Shown: positions 43,310-52,797, counted from the stretch's first letter. The stretch: 59,166 nt of DNA from Syntrophobacteraceae bacterium (GCA_018053185.1 JAGPLX010000010.1:3954-63119), one strand, 5' to 3'. A program made the numbers and translations. Notes: generated by a model from the sequence alone, not told the origin.

Positions 43310-43997
43310 TCCTTGGACCGAACAGAGCCGTCCCGATACGAACCATGGTGGCGCCCTCCTCGACGGCCACCTCAAAGTCATGGCTCATGCCCATCGACAG
43401 TTCGGTAAGGTTCTCGGGGACGCGGGCCTCCTGTTGCAAAGCATGGAGCAGTCGGGACATGGTTTGGAAATAGGGGCGCACGGCTTCAGGGTCTTCCTGG
43501 TAGGGAGGCAGAGCCATGAGGCCTTTCACCTGCAGGCCGTCCAACGCTTCGACCGTACGGAAGAGTTCCAGGAGCCCCGCGATGGGAACTCCGTTCTTGG
43601 TGGTTTCGTCTCCCACGTTCACCTGTAAAAGGACGGGAACCCTCCGGGGCAGTTTCCGTGCCTGGCGGTCCAGTTCCCGGGCAAGGCTCTCCCGGTCTAC
43701 CGTCTGGATCCATTCACACCATCGAAGGGCCGCCTTCACTTTGTTGGATTGCAGATGTCCGATGAAGTGCCATGTGATGCCGAGGCCTTCCAGTGCCTGG
43801 GCCTTCCTGTGCAGTTCCTGAACATAGTTTTCTCCCAGAGAGACGATCCCGGCCCTCACCCCATCCCGGATCCGATCCACGGATACGGTCTTGGTGACCC
43901 CGATGATCCGTACTTCTTGCGCACAACGGTTGGCACGTCGGCAGGCCGCCCTGACCCGGTCTCTTATTCTAGATGCGTTTTCATGTATATGATCCAT
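43296..43997 (-). CDS. YggS/PLPBP-family pyridoxal-phosphate homeostasis protein
   Basis: A 233-residue PLP-binding protein of the COG0325/PROSC family, which buffers the PLP pool and has no known enzymatic reaction. The PLP Lys is in RIIGVTKTV (about residue 36). LGENYVQE, TWHFIGHLQSNK, and the phosphate-binding LSMGMSHDFEVAVEEGATMVRIGTALFG region are all present. GGAGG lies 9 nt before the ATG. It is the last gene of the tatD-maf-yggS group. Confidence 0.93.
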   Translation of the reverse strand: MDHIHENASRIRDRVRAACRRANRCAQEVRIIGVTKTVSVDRIRDGVRAGIVSLGENYVQELHRKAQALEGLGITWHFIGHLQSNKVKAALRWCEWIQTVDRESLARELDRQARKLPRRVPVLLQVNVGDETTKNGVPIAGLLELFRTVEALDGLQVKGLMALPPYQEDPEAVRPYFQTMSRLLHALQQEARVPENLTELSMGMSHDFEVAVEEGATMVRIGTALFGPRTTGD

Positions 43998-44139
43998 GTA
44001 AAGGGTCCTCCAAACGTAGTGCGGCCGGGAAAGGCGATGGTATTTCCGTAGACCTGGGCGCGCGGGCGTTCCGTCGGCAAACCCCGGTGATCCATGGAAC
44101 CGGCACCGTCATGCGTGCAAATGAAGAAACCGAAATCCA

Positions 44140-44808
44140 TCATCCGGCGGGGGCTATGACTTTTTGCCGGGCCAAAAGTTCAAGGGTTTCGCAGAGGGGA
44201 AGCCCAACCACATTGGTATAGGATCCACGAATGGAGCAGACCAGGAATGCCCCGGCCCCCTGGATTCCGTAGGCCCCGGCCTTGTCCATGGGCTCGCCCG
44301 TTTCTACATACGCTCGAATCTCTTCCTCGTCCAATTTCTTGAACCAGACTTGGGTCCGGACGGTTCGAATGTGAAATTGTCGCCGCTCCCGGCAAAGAAG
44401 ACAAACGGCACTGACGACCTGGTGCTTCCGCCGGCTGAGTCTCCTCAACATGGCGGCGGCTTCCCGGGGATCTCCGGGCTTTCCGAAAAGGACGTCATCG
44501 AGGAGGACAATGGTATCCGCTCCCAATATCCAGGAGGAAGGATGCAATAGGGAAATTACCCGGGCCTTCCGGGCGGCCCACGCCCGGACCAGGCTCCCGG
44601 GGTCTTCCCCAGGTTCCAGCAGTTCATCGCAACAACTGGGGTGCACGGAGAAATCAAGTCCCACGGACCGGAGAAGCTGCCTTCTTCTTGGGGAGGAGGA
44701 CGCGAGGACCAGCGGCTGGATGGTCCGGAAGACTCCCGTCGATCGAGATTCCGCGGGACGTTTGGATTCGAGGCCCTGTTCCTCAGAGGTTGAAAATTCT
44801 CTTGGCAT
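44140..44808 (-). CDS. maf: Maf-family nucleotide pyrophosphatase
   Basis: A 222-residue housecleaning nucleoside triphosphate pyrophosphatase. It has the N-terminal motif LVLASSSPRRRQLL, then ILGADTIVLLDD with the catalytic Asp, a GKP loop, and the C-terminal DKAGAYGIQGAGAFLV with the conserved QG. ATG 44808 is the start that keeps overlap with tatD small (26 bp). The first 30 residues are not conserved, so an internal start is possible, and no clear ribosome site is seen. Substrate (dTTP/UTP or m7GTP type) is not assigned. Confidence 0.9.
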   Translation of the reverse strand: MPREFSTSEEQGLESKRPAESRSTGVFRTIQPLVLASSSPRRRQLLRSVGLDFSVHPSCCDELLEPGEDPGSLVRAWAARKARVISLLHPSSWILGADTIVLLDDVLFGKPGDPREAAAMLRRLSRRKHQVVSAVCLLCRERRQFHIRTVRTQVWFKKLDEEEIRAYVETGEPMDKAGAYGIQGAGAFLVCSIRGSYTNVVGLPLCETLELLARQKVIAPAG

Positions 44809-45547
44809 TGGTACTGGTTTCCTGTGCGATCGTGTCGAATAGAACACCCCGAAGCTCCGCAATTTTCCGGGCTGTATAGGGAAGATAGGCCGGCTCATTC
44901 ACCTTCCCTCGGTGAGGGACGGGAGCCAGATAAGGTGCGTCCGTCTCGACCAGGAGGCGTTCGAGAGGGGTGTTGCGGGCCACCTGCTGCTGGGTTTCAG
45001 CCTTCGAGAAGGTGACCGTGCCGGGAATGGATAGATAAAAACCAAGATCCAGGCACTTTCGAGCAATGTCCCACGAGCCGGAAAAACAGTGCAATACGGC
45101 GTTTCCCCAAATGGCGGGGTATTCCCGGATGACACCAAGAAACTCTTGGTGCGCGTCACGAACATGGAAGACGGCGGGCAGGTTCAGCTGGATGGCCAAC
45201 TCGATTTGCCGGCGCATGCAGCTCAGTTGTATGGAGCGAGGCCGGCGATCCCGGAAGAAATCCAGGCCGATCTCCCCGATGGCGACCACTGGCTTCTCGA
45301 CGGCCAGACGCCTCATGAGATCAAGGTCGTCCCGGCTGAGTTGCCCGGCCTCATGGGGATGGATGCCCACCGTGGCATGGATAGGTTCGTATTCCCGGGC
45401 CAGCTGGATAGCCTGCCGGCTGCTCTGCAGGTCGATCCCGATCGTGATGACCTTCGTCACATTTGCCTCTCGGGCTCGAGACAAAACACCAGGGATGTCG
45501 TGGATAAATTCAGGAAAATCCAAATGAGCATGGGTATCTACCAGCAT
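44783..45547 (-). CDS. tatD: TatD-family metal-dependent DNase/hydrolase
   Basis: A 254-residue amidohydrolase-fold metal enzyme (TatD/YcfH/YjjV). The metal-binding motif is VDTHAHLDFPEF at the N-terminus, followed by GIHPHEA, AIGEIGLDFFRD (Glu ligand), FHVRDAHQEF, VLHCFSG and LVETDAPYLAP. Family members are 3'-5' exonucleases or deoxyribonucleases with D-aminoacyl or other side activities. It leads the tatD-maf-yggS operon. Confidence 0.93.
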   Translation of the reverse strand: MLVDTHAHLDFPEFIHDIPGVLSRAREANVTKVITIGIDLQSSRQAIQLAREYEPIHATVGIHPHEAGQLSRDDLDLMRRLAVEKPVVAIGEIGLDFFRDRRPRSIQLSCMRRQIELAIQLNLPAVFHVRDAHQEFLGVIREYPAIWGNAVLHCFSGSWDIARKCLDLGFYLSIPGTVTFSKAETQQQVARNTPLERLLVETDAPYLAPVPHRGKVNEPAYLPYTARKIAELRGVLFDTIAQETSTNAKRIFNL

Positions 45548-45636
45548 GGATCCCTCAATGGAAGGAAGCGCACCGTTTTGGTCGGCGAAGCGGTTCCTCG
45601 GGTTGCGTCGAGCCTATGGACTGCCTTGCTTTTGCC

Positions 45637-45665
45637 TTGCGAGAGGCGACCGGTCTCTCTATAAT
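45637..45665 (+). promoter_or_regulatory. Strong sigma-70 promoter with palindromic -10
   Basis: TTGCGA (45637-45642) and a perfect TATAAT (45660-45665) are 17 nt apart. The -10 lies inside the inverted repeat CTCTAT-A-ATAGAG, a possible operator. Transcription would begin near 45672, about 275 nt upstream of the SH3 protein gene. Confidence 0.7.
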
Positions 45666-45690
45666 AGAGCCCTTCTGCACAAGGAACCCC

Positions 45691-45745
45691 GCCAGGGTAA
45701 CCAACCAGGACCTGGCCGATCTCCGCAAACCAACCAGGGGAGATC
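45691..45745 (+). ncRNA. Tandem hairpins with shared loop motif (leader or small RNA)
   Basis: Hairpin 1 is GCCAGG/CCTGGC with a 14-nt loop (45691-45716). Hairpin 2 is GATCTCC/GGAGATC with a 14-nt loop (45718-45745). Both loops contain AACCAACCAGG, while the stems differ. They lie 20-75 nt after the predicted transcription start. No known riboswitch is recognised. Confidence 0.4.
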
Positions 45746-45946
45746 CGGGTTGCTTCATGGAAGGAGGGACCTCTTTCGAGGGATGGCATTCCCAAAGATC
45801 ATCCTCGCAGGTGGATCGAGGAGCCCCCCGACCAAGATTACCCCCACCAAGTGCGAGGAGTATTCGGACACGAAACACGAACCCTGACGGCAGCGGTTGC
45901 CCCTGTGTCATGTACAGGCAGCGGCGACCAGCAATAGGATGTGTCG

Positions 45947-46600
45947 ATGCGAAGACCGATCCCGCTTTTCTCTACGGTGATGGTACTTATCATGGTTTTT
46001 CAGCTCCAGGCAAGTCGTGCGGCAAAGGTGGCATACGTGACCGAAACGCACGAGATCGCCCTTCGAACGGGAGCCAGCAGCCAGAACAGGGTCGTCGCCA
46101 TGGTACCGCCCGGGACGGCGGTGGAGATTGTCCGCACTCGAAATGAATGGAGCCTGGTTCGCTATGTGGGACCCACGGGAGAAAGAAAGGAGGGATGGGT
46201 TCAGAGCCGTTTTTTGGGCGAAGGCCAGACGAAGGAACTGGAAACGGAGATCCAGGACCTCAAGGGAAAGATTGCGGAACTGGAAAAAGATAGAGAACTG
46301 ATCTCGCAAAAGGAGCGGGAGAGCAGGGACAAGTTGGCCAGGCTGGCCACTGATTATGAAGTTCTGAAGAACGGTTCCTCGAATTTTCTGAAACTGAAAT
46401 CCGAGTACGATTCCCTGAAAAGCGCCCTGGATTCAGCTCAGGACAACATCCAGAAGTTGATCCAGGAAAACAAGAACCTGAAGCTTGCGGAGCGGATCAA
46501 GTGGTTCCTCGCAGGAGCCGCGGTTCTTTTCTTCGGGTTTGTGATGGGGGTGGTGGCCGGCCGTTATCAAAGAAAACGACGTGCCACCCAGTACCGTTGA
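45947..46600 (+). CDS. SH3-domain periplasmic protein with C-terminal membrane anchor (TIGR04211 type)
   Basis: The 217-residue protein has a signal peptide (about 1-26) and a bacterial SH3 domain (about 30-90: ALRTGASSQNRVVAMVPPGTAVEIV and EGWVQSRFL). A long coiled coil (about 95-180), one transmembrane helix (about 186-206) and a basic cytosolic tail follow. This layout matches the TIGR04211 SH3 family, thought to bind peptidoglycan or periplasmic partners. ATG 45947 is preferred over GTG 45941 because of AGGATG at good spacing. A long structured leader precedes it. Confidence 0.87.
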   Translation: MRRPIPLFSTVMVLIMVFQLQASRAAKVAYVTETHEIALRTGASSQNRVVAMVPPGTAVEIVRTRNEWSLVRYVGPTGERKEGWVQSRFLGEGQTKELETEIQDLKGKIAELEKDRELISQKERESRDKLARLATDYEVLKNGSSNFLKLKSEYDSLKSALDSAQDNIQKLIQENKNLKLAERIKWFLAGAAVLFFGFVMGVVAGRYQRKRRATQYR

Positions 46601-46771
46601 GCTCGCCCTCGAGGCCGGCCGTCATTTGCCGGGTTCTCCCTTTGAGTAAGAGTGGCATGCTGGGCGCTGTCCCGCCGGATCGCGAGGTTTCCCACCTGCG
46701 GGAACAATGCCGGCGGATGCTCTCAATTGACAGGGCGATGCCCCCGTGTTAAGGAGGGAGCCGTCAAGAAT

Positions 46772-46848
46772 GCCCCCGTAGCTCAGGCGGATAGAGCACG
46801 AGATTCCTAATCTCGGTGCCGCAGGTTCGAGTCCTGCCGGGGGCACCA
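46772..46848 (+). tRNA. tRNA-Arg (anticodon CCT)
   Basis: A 77-nt cloverleaf with encoded CCA. The acceptor stem is GCCCCCG/CGGGGGC, the D-arm is GCTC-AGGCGGATA-GAGC, the anticodon stem CGAGA/TCTCG encloses TTCCTAA (anticodon CCT), and the T-arm is GCAGG-TTCGAGT-CCTGC. It reads AGG arginine codons. Confidence 0.97.
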
Positions 46849-47167
46849 CTCCAACGCTGCCCGTGAGACGAAGGATGGGAAATTCCGGACCTGTGAATGG
46901 GTTCGACATCCTGCGGACGCCGGCAGCAAGTTGCCGGCGCCAACCAAAAACAATCTCATGGTAACCGCCGACTGCCTGCCGTCGAGCACGGCGGCCGGAA
47001 AGAACGATCCTGGATGCCTTCCCACCGACTTCAAGTCCCACCGCCGGTTCGCCGGCAATAGGGGTCAAGCCTTCCCGGCCTCCGACGGGAAAGCCCATGT
47101 TCCGCCGAACAACGATGATCGTCGATTGTGCAGTGATGCTCGCAGGTGGACGATTTCCCGAAATAGA
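46849..47167. other. Gap after tRNA with GC hairpins, no gene
   Basis: The 319-bp gap contains an 8-bp hairpin CGCCGGCA/TGCCGGCG (46918-46939) and a GCCGG-TTCG-CCGGC tetraloop hairpin (47043-47056). Neither is followed by a T-run, but either could help 3' processing or termination. No credible gene is present. Confidence 0.4.
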
Positions 47168-48091
47168 TCAACCTGGGGGAAGGATTCGCTGTTTTTCGTC
47201 GATAATCTTCAGCTGATCGCCGATCTTCATGATCTTCCAGATGTTTTCCGCCTTCCCTCGAACCGTCTTTTGCCCTTTGGTCACTTCGAAGGCGGAGATG
47301 AATTTCGCGAGTCGAAGCCCCGATTCGTCCGTGACGATCACCACCACGTCTCCCTCGATGAAGGAAGACACGGTGTCCCATTGACGAAAGTAGTACCCCT
47401 TGTCCTTCCGAATGAAATCCCGGTCGACCCGGCCCTTGTCATAGTAGTCGACCTTTTCGGCGTAACAGGCGAGTGCGGCGGGGAGGTTCTTGCGGTTGTT
47501 GGCTTCTATGCATCCTTCGATGAAATGAAGGACTTCCTTCTTGGATATGGAGACGGGTAGAAAACCGACCTGGCTGCTTTCATCCTCTTCTATCCGGTCG
47601 GAGTCCGCTACACCCTCAGCCTCCGCCTCAGGATAAGCCGGACCTTCTCCTTGTGCGAAACTCAAGTTGTCCGGCTCCTGTTCCAACTCACCGGTAACAG
47701 GTTCTCGGTCCTTTTCCATAGCCAGGACGTCGGTCGGTCGATCTTGGGGTGGAGGTGTCGAGTCCCGTGGAGCCGGTGCGATGTCCATCAGGAGGAACCG
47801 TGGCCGTTTCCGGGCATCCTCCGTGACTCGATAGGTGACGCGGGCCGCCTTGTTTCGCAGCCTTTCCGCCGTGGCGCTGAGAACGGAAATCCTCTGCTTG
47901 GTCATCGCGGTGTCCCAGTAGAAAATGAGGTTGGGACCGTATACGGCATATTTGTCCACGTGAAGGATCGTGGTTTCGGTCTGTTCCTGGCTGTCGGCGT
48001 GGGAGGGATCGGTGCCGATCCCCAAGGCCGGTGTTCCCGCAATCCAGAGGCAGAGCAGAAAAGGCCAGAATCGGATCGGTCGTCTCGACAT
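47168..48091 (-). CDS. Exported protein with NTF2/SnoaL-like C-terminal domain
   Basis: A 307-residue protein with a signal peptide (about 1-24, ending ALG). The middle region (about 35-105) is basic and strand-rich, followed by a low-complexity acidic stretch (about 110-170). The C-terminal domain (about 178-305) looks NTF2-like: VLHFIEGCIEANNRKNLPAALACYAEKVDYYDKG, FIRKDKGYYFRQWDTV and the final KIMKIGDQLKIIDEKQ. Such domains often bind peptides or cell-wall components, and no catalytic residues can be named. It is separated from the downstream tRNA and from the upstream sugar-nucleotide gene by structured DNA. Confidence 0.7.
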   Translation of the reverse strand: MSRRPIRFWPFLLCLWIAGTPALGIGTDPSHADSQEQTETTILHVDKYAVYGPNLIFYWDTAMTKQRISVLSATAERLRNKAARVTYRVTEDARKRPRFLLMDIAPAPRDSTPPPQDRPTDVLAMEKDREPVTGELEQEPDNLSFAQGEGPAYPEAEAEGVADSDRIEEDESSQVGFLPVSISKKEVLHFIEGCIEANNRKNLPAALACYAEKVDYYDKGRVDRDFIRKDKGYYFRQWDTVSSFIEGDVVVIVTDESGLRLAKFISAFEVTKGQKTVRGKAENIWKIMKIGDQLKIIDEKQRILPPG

Positions 48092-48143
48092 GGCTAACCC
48101 TTGAGGTCAATGATTGGGAATGTGATTTCCCTGAAAAGTGTAA

Positions 48144-48170
48144 GGGCCTGGATTTTGTAAACCCAGGCCC
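48144..48170 (-). terminator. Probable terminator downstream of the UXS gene
   Basis: The 8-bp stem GGGCCTGG/CCAGGCCC is extended by three T-A pairs around a TGT loop, and is followed on the minus strand by TTACACTTTT. The T-run is imperfect. It lies in the 275-bp gap between the UXS gene and the NTF2-like gene. Confidence 0.5.
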
Positions 48171-48366
48171 CCCGCCCTACTCATTTTGTGAGTCGTGCGC
48201 AAAAACAAGCGCTTTTTATTGCAAAATTTCCGGCTTGTCAAGAAAATGGTGCGCAAACCCAGCAGGCGCGTTCCAGTGGAACGAGGGTTCGGCGGAAGGT
48301 TTTCCTGTCTTGATTTCACCTCGCGCGCAGGGAGAGAGGGAAAATCATCGACAGGGGGGCCGCGGA

Positions 48367-49332
48367 TCAGTCGATGGCCTCATTTCCGACGCGCAGCAGA
48401 TCATCGAAATAATCCACGGTCTTGCGCAGCCCTTCCTCCAACGGCACCCTGGGTTCCCAGCCCAGGACGCTCGCGGCCAGGCCGATGTCGGGCCGGCGCA
48501 TGACAGGGTCGTCGCTGGGCAGTTCTTTGAAAATGAACTCGGAGGAGGATCCCGTCATCTCCTTCACCCTTTCGGCCAGCTCCAGAATGGTGAACTCGCC
48601 CGGGTTGCCGAGATTCACCGGGCCGATGAAATCGGCAGGCGAATTCATGAGTCGAACCAGCCCATCGATCAGGTCGTCCACGTAACAAAAGGAGCGTGTT
48701 TGGGACCCGTCCCCATAAATGGTGATGGGATCCCCCTTCAGGGCTTGAACGATGAAGTTGGAAACGACACGACCGTCGTTGGGGTGCATACGGGGACCAT
48801 AAGTGTTGAAAATCCTGGCCACCTTGATTTTGAGCCCATGCTGGCGGTGGTAGTCGAAGAAGAGGGTTTCGGCGCAACGCTTCCCTTCATCGTAACAGGA
48901 CCTGCGTCCAATGGGGTTCACATGGCCCCAGTAAGATTCCTTTTGGGGATGTACCTTGGGATCCCCGTACACCTCCGAGGTGGATGCCTGCAGGATCTTG
49001 GCCTTGAGTCTTTTGGCCAGTCCCAGCATGTTGATGGAACCGTGCACGTTCACCTTGGTCGTCTGGACGGGATCGTTCTGGTAATGGATGGGAGATGCCG
49101 GACAAGCCAGGTTGTATATCTCGTCGACCTCCACATACAGGGGATAGGTGATGTCATGGCGATAGAGCTCGAAATAGGGGTTGGGAAGAAGATGTAAAAT
49201 GTTCCTCTTGCTTCCGGTGTAGAAATTGTCCACACAAAGCACATCCCTGCCATCTTTGAGCAACCGTTCGCACAGGTGTGAACCTAAAAAGCCGGCGCCC
49301 CCGGTTACAGCACACCGTTTACGCAGATGCAT
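48367..49332 (-). CDS. UDP-glucuronate decarboxylase (UXS-type NAD-dependent epimerase family)
   Basis: A 321-residue extended-SDR enzyme. It has NAD-binding [16 protein letters not shown], the active-site Tyr-Lys in [11 protein letters not shown], and [19 protein letters not shown] with [16 protein letters not shown]. These are characteristic of UXS, which converts UDP-glucuronate to UDP-xylose. ATG 49332 has AAAGGAG at ideal spacing, so the seven extra codons upstream are unlikely. It is divergent from the MsbA-like exporter and should feed pentose into the neighbouring surface-polysaccharide genes. Confidence 0.92.
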   Translation of the reverse strand: MHLRKRCAVTGGAGFLGSHLCERLLKDGRDVLCVDNFYTGSKRNILHLLPNPYFELYRHDITYPLYVEVDEIYNLACPASPIHYQNDPVQTTKVNVHGSINMLGLAKRLKAKILQASTSEVYGDPKVHPQKESYWGHVNPIGRRSCYDEGKRCAETLFFDYHRQHGLKIKVARIFNTYGPRMHPNDGRVVSNFIVQALKGDPITIYGDGSQTRSFCYVDDLIDGLVRLMNSPADFIGPVNLGNPGEFTILELAERVKEMTGSSSEFIFKELPSDDPVMRRPDIGLAASVLGWEPRVPLEEGLRKTVDYFDDLLRVGNEAID

Positions 49333-49609
49333 CAAGGCTCCTTTCTTGTTCATGCGTACTCTTTCGGCCTATCTTCTCCCGTGATTCATCGGGCCATCGG
49401 TTCGACTGCCGCTACAAGGCGGATACTCTAATCCACCTTGGTCTCCTTGACAATTGGGAACTAACCCATCAATTTCTATTGATTAGCCAAACCCGTTGGT
49501 CTAGTGTCCGTCCGTCTGTTCTCGCGGCGTTAGCCGGCGGGGAATCGGGAGAAGGAAGTTTCCCTTGGACGAATAAAATCGAACCCTCTGGGGGGACGGA
49601 AGAAATCAT

Positions 49610-51406
49610 ATGCAACGCGCTTTTCCCACCATTCGCAAAGTCCTTCCCTATCTTTGGCCGTACCGGGTTTCTTTTCTCGTGGCTCTCGGCCAGGTATTTC
49701 TCATCAGTGCCTGTGAGCTGCTGAAACCATGGCCCATGAAAATCATCATCGACAATGTTCTGAGCAATCAGCCCCTGGAATCGGCCCTGCTCGGCACTCT
49801 GTCCAGGCAAACCCTGCTGCTTGCGGCGTGTATCGGCCTGGTGCTGGTCTACATCCTGCTGGGAAGCCTCCTTCTGTTGAACAACTACACCACCATCAAG
49901 ATCGGGCAGAGGATGGTGAACGACCTTCGAGGTGACCTGTACAATCACCTCCAACGGCTGTCTCTCTCCTTCCATAATCGCCGGCAGGTAGGGGACCTGC
50001 TGTACCGAGTAGCTGCGGACACCTTTGCCATCCAGAGCCTGACCATGAACGGTGTTTTTCCCATCGTCTCGGCAGTGGTTCTCCTCGCAGGAATGTTTGT
50101 GATCATGGTCCGGATGGACTGGATACTGACGGTCCTCGCCCTGGGTGTGTGTCCTCTGTTGCTTTTGTCGATCTCCTTTTTTGGGAAGACCCTGACCTCG
50201 GCGGCTACCGTCGCCCGGCAACAGGAGAGTGAAGTCTATTCGCTGGTGCAGCGGGCCATGTCGGCCATGAGGGTGATTCAAGCTTTCACCAAGGAGGAAG
50301 AGGAACACCGACGTTTCATGGTGGCCAGCAAACAGAGCCTGGGAGCTAGCCTGCGCCTCTATGTTCTCCAGACCTTCTATTCCGGAATGGTCAATGTGAT
50401 CATGGCCGTGGGGACCGCCGTTGTGGTGTGGGTGGGGGCACAACATGTGATGTCGGGCACCCTCAGTGTGGGCGAGATCATTGTGTTCACCTCCTACCTC
50501 GCGTCTCTTTACGGTCCCATCAATACCATCAGCCAGACCTGGGGACTCCTCCAGGGTTCCAAGGTCGGCGTGCAGAGGGTTTTTGAGATTCTCGATGTGG
50601 AAAGAGACTTGACCGACGGAACCAGGACCTTTCCTGAAGAGGGTGCACAGGGCGAGATCGAGGTAAGGGGAGTGTCCTTCCATTACGAACCGCGGCAGCC
50701 CGTGCTGCGAGGCATCGATCTCCACGTTCGAAAAGGGCAAAAGGTAGCCATTGTGGGTCCCACCGGCGTCGGAAAATCTACGTTGGTGAGTCTCATTCCG
50801 AGGTTCTACGACCCCCAGGCCGGACAGGTGCTCGTGGATGGAACGGATGTCCGGGAGTACCAGCTGAAGTCCCTGAGGAGCCAGATCTCCATGGTCCTGC
50901 AACCTCCCCTCGTTTTCCCCATGACCATCCGGGAAAACATTGCCTACGGTCGCCCGGCGGCCTCCCTCGAGGAGATCGTCTTCGCGGCGCGGCTTGCACG
51001 AATCCACGATACCATCGAGCGTCTTCCCCAGGGTTATGAAACCGTGGTGGGGGAACAAGGGGCCACACTGTCCGAAGGAGAAAGGCAAAGGATCACCATT
51101 GCCCGTGCCATCTTGAGAAACGCCCCCATATTGATCCTGGACGAACCGACCTCTTCCGTGGACGCCGAGACCGAAGCCCTCATCATGGAAGGCCTCAACG
51201 AACTCATGGCGGGCCGCACCACTTTCATCATCGCACATCGCCTCTCAACCGTCCGTCAGGCGGACCTCATCCTGGTCCTCCGCTCCGGAGAAATCGTGGA
51301 ACAGGGGACATTTCAAGAGCTGATCCATCGCGGCGGTTATTTTTCCACTCTTTACCATACCCAGTTCGGTTCGGGAGAAGACAGGGGAAACGGCCTGTTC
51401 GGCTAG
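49610..51406 (+). CDS. ABC exporter, fused permease-ATPase (MsbA/lipid A exporter-like)
   Basis: The 598-residue half-transporter has six transmembrane helices in residues 15-310 and a C-terminal ATPase. The ATPase carries Walker A GPTGVGKST, signature TLSEGERQR, Walker B ILILDEPTSSVD and an H-loop in IIAHRLSTV. The DEPTSSVD ending and exporter fold fit MsbA-like or multidrug-type lipid flippases. Placed between UXS and glycosyltransferase genes it probably exports a lipid-linked glycan or lipid. The exact cargo is not visible. It acts as a homodimer in the inner membrane. Confidence 0.88.
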   Translation: MQRAFPTIRKVLPYLWPYRVSFLVALGQVFLISACELLKPWPMKIIIDNVLSNQPLESALLGTLSRQTLLLAACIGLVLVYILLGSLLLLNNYTTIKIGQRMVNDLRGDLYNHLQRLSLSFHNRRQVGDLLYRVAADTFAIQSLTMNGVFPIVSAVVLLAGMFVIMVRMDWILTVLALGVCPLLLLSISFFGKTLTSAATVARQQESEVYSLVQRAMSAMRVIQAFTKEEEEHRRFMVASKQSLGASLRLYVLQTFYSGMVNVIMAVGTAVVVWVGAQHVMSGTLSVGEIIVFTSYLASLYGPINTISQTWGLLQGSKVGVQRVFEILDVERDLTDGTRTFPEEGAQGEIEVRGVSFHYEPRQPVLRGIDLHVRKGQKVAIVGPTGVGKSTLVSLIPRFYDPQAGQVLVDGTDVREYQLKSLRSQISMVLQPPLVFPMTIRENIAYGRPAASLEEIVFAARLARIHDTIERLPQGYETVVGEQGATLSEGERQRITIARAILRNAPILILDEPTSSVDAETEALIMEGLNELMAGRTTFIIAHRLSTVRQADLILVLRSGEIVEQGTFQELIHRGGYFSTLYHTQFGSGEDRGNGLFG

Positions 51407-51536
51407 CCGGGGAGGAGCGTCTTCTCGGTGATCGATCCTGCATTTTTGCCGGGATGGAGGAGACCCGATACTTCGGGGAAGACATCACGGCAAGGGTCCT
51501 GGGATCGATGAGGAGAGCCGAGGTTCCGGCGATTTC

Positions 51537-52679
51537 TCATCGAGGATTCACGTATCGATTCACCGATTTTTCAAGACCTGCGGCAAGGAGGGCGATAGCT
51601 CCGATGACCGCCAGGGCGAGGATGGTCGATGGAAAAACCGCCAACTGCCGCGTGTGTTCCCCGAGATAGATGACATAAGGTTGATGGAGGAGGTAAAGCC
51701 CGTAGGAGTAGACTCCGATGCGGGCCATGATCGACCCGACTCCGGGGAGGTGACGGCCCACGCCATTGCCCATATGGATCACCAGGATGGAGAGTCCGAC
51801 TCCAATGAGTGAGTCCGTAAGGAGGTAAGACCATGCACCCAGGTAGCTCTCGATTCCCAGCGTGTAAACCAGGATGCCCCCCGCCACGGTCTTCCGGTTG
51901 AAGAGAAAAGAGTCCGTCGAGTTGTGGTTTCGGCGGTATGCAAAACCCAGTGCCATCCCCGCGGTAAATTCGAAGAGCCGACTGCCGAAAAATCCCCCCT
52001 GCAGGTAATCCCCATCGGCATGCAGGACAAACAGCAGCAGGGTCCGACTTGCCAGGGTCACCGCCATGGACGTCAAGAGGAACCGAGCGATGCCACGTTT
52101 TTGAAGCATGCGAAAAAGAAAGGGAAATACCAGGTAGAGCTGGAGCAGGAGGCCTACAAACCACCAGGCGGGATTCATGTAATAGAACAGGCTCTCGATT
52201 GGATAGACCCGGTCTCCCAGGAAACTCAAAAAGAAGCGTGAGTCGATGGATTCAGGGCGAGCCATGAAAGGAGAGATCAGATACAAAATATGGGCGATCC
52301 AGTACAGGGGAAAGAGCCGGAGGAGGCGGGTTCGGTACCATCCCATCCAGCCTCCCTGGGGGGTTCCGGTTTTGGCGAGAGAATGGGCCAGCCCGAAACC
52401 GCTCAGGAACAGAAAGACCCCCACCGCATGGAACCCCAGGTGGGAGATGGCTGCAAAAAGACTGTCCGCCATGGAGGCCATGTTGAACAGAAGGGAAGCC
52501 GAGTCGCATCGTGCCAGGGATTCCTCGAGAAATCCCGGGTCCAGGGGCCATGGGTAGCGACCTTTGGCGTAGGTTTTGAAATAGTGAAAAAAAGCGATCC
52601 ACAGAATGGAAATCCCCTTGGCAATGTCCACCCAAACCAACCTGGGGGTCAAGCCAGGGGAGAACGGTTCCCCTTTCAT
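51537..52679 (-). CDS. Acyltransferase family 3 (OafA/YrhL-like) membrane protein
   Basis: A 380-residue polytopic protein of the Acyl_transf_3 family, which O-acetylates surface sugars. The N-terminal WVDIAKGISILWIAFFHYF includes the conserved His. AVGVFLFLSGFGLAHS and RTRLLRLFPLYWIAH follow with the family Arg. About ten hydrophobic helices are visible and no SGNH domain. ATG 52679 is the start most like the family, but its GGAGG is only 2 nt away. The longer open frame (to 52865) would overlap the glycosyltransferase gene. It is the last gene of the polysaccharide operon. Confidence 0.85.
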   Translation of the reverse strand: MKGEPFSPGLTPRLVWVDIAKGISILWIAFFHYFKTYAKGRYPWPLDPGFLEESLARCDSASLLFNMASMADSLFAAISHLGFHAVGVFLFLSGFGLAHSLAKTGTPQGGWMGWYRTRLLRLFPLYWIAHILYLISPFMARPESIDSRFFLSFLGDRVYPIESLFYYMNPAWWFVGLLLQLYLVFPFLFRMLQKRGIARFLLTSMAVTLASRTLLLFVLHADGDYLQGGFFGSRLFEFTAGMALGFAYRRNHNSTDSFLFNRKTVAGGILVYTLGIESYLGAWSYLLTDSLIGVGLSILVIHMGNGVGRHLPGVGSIMARIGVYSYGLYLLHQPYVIYLGEHTRQLAVFPSTILALAVIGAIALLAAGLEKSVNRYVNPR

Positions 52680-52797
52680 ATCCTCCCCGGTATCGTTTAT
52701 TCCCGGTTTGAAGCGGCTGCATCCCCGGACTGGATAAGGCACGATCTCACCCGGGATTCGCTCGGGGGGAGACCCTTCGAGGGGCGGCACCGAGGAG

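Noticed and set aside
45783-45887. 34-codon plus-strand ORF in the SH3 gene leader
   Set aside because: The peptide looks moderately protein-like, but GAGGG is too close to the ATG, the product is not recognised, and the region is better explained as leader RNA.
46622-47098. Minus-strand ORFs across the tRNA region (including 46807-47058) containing PAGLEPAAPRL- and RQDSNLRHRD-like peptides
   Set aside because: These are well-known false ORFs read antisense through a tRNA gene. The tRNA-Arg is the real feature.
49469-51238. 589-codon minus-strand open frame rich in His, Gln and Gly
   Set aside because: It is entirely antisense to the MsbA-like ABC exporter, whose motifs are complete. The composition is that of a shadow frame.
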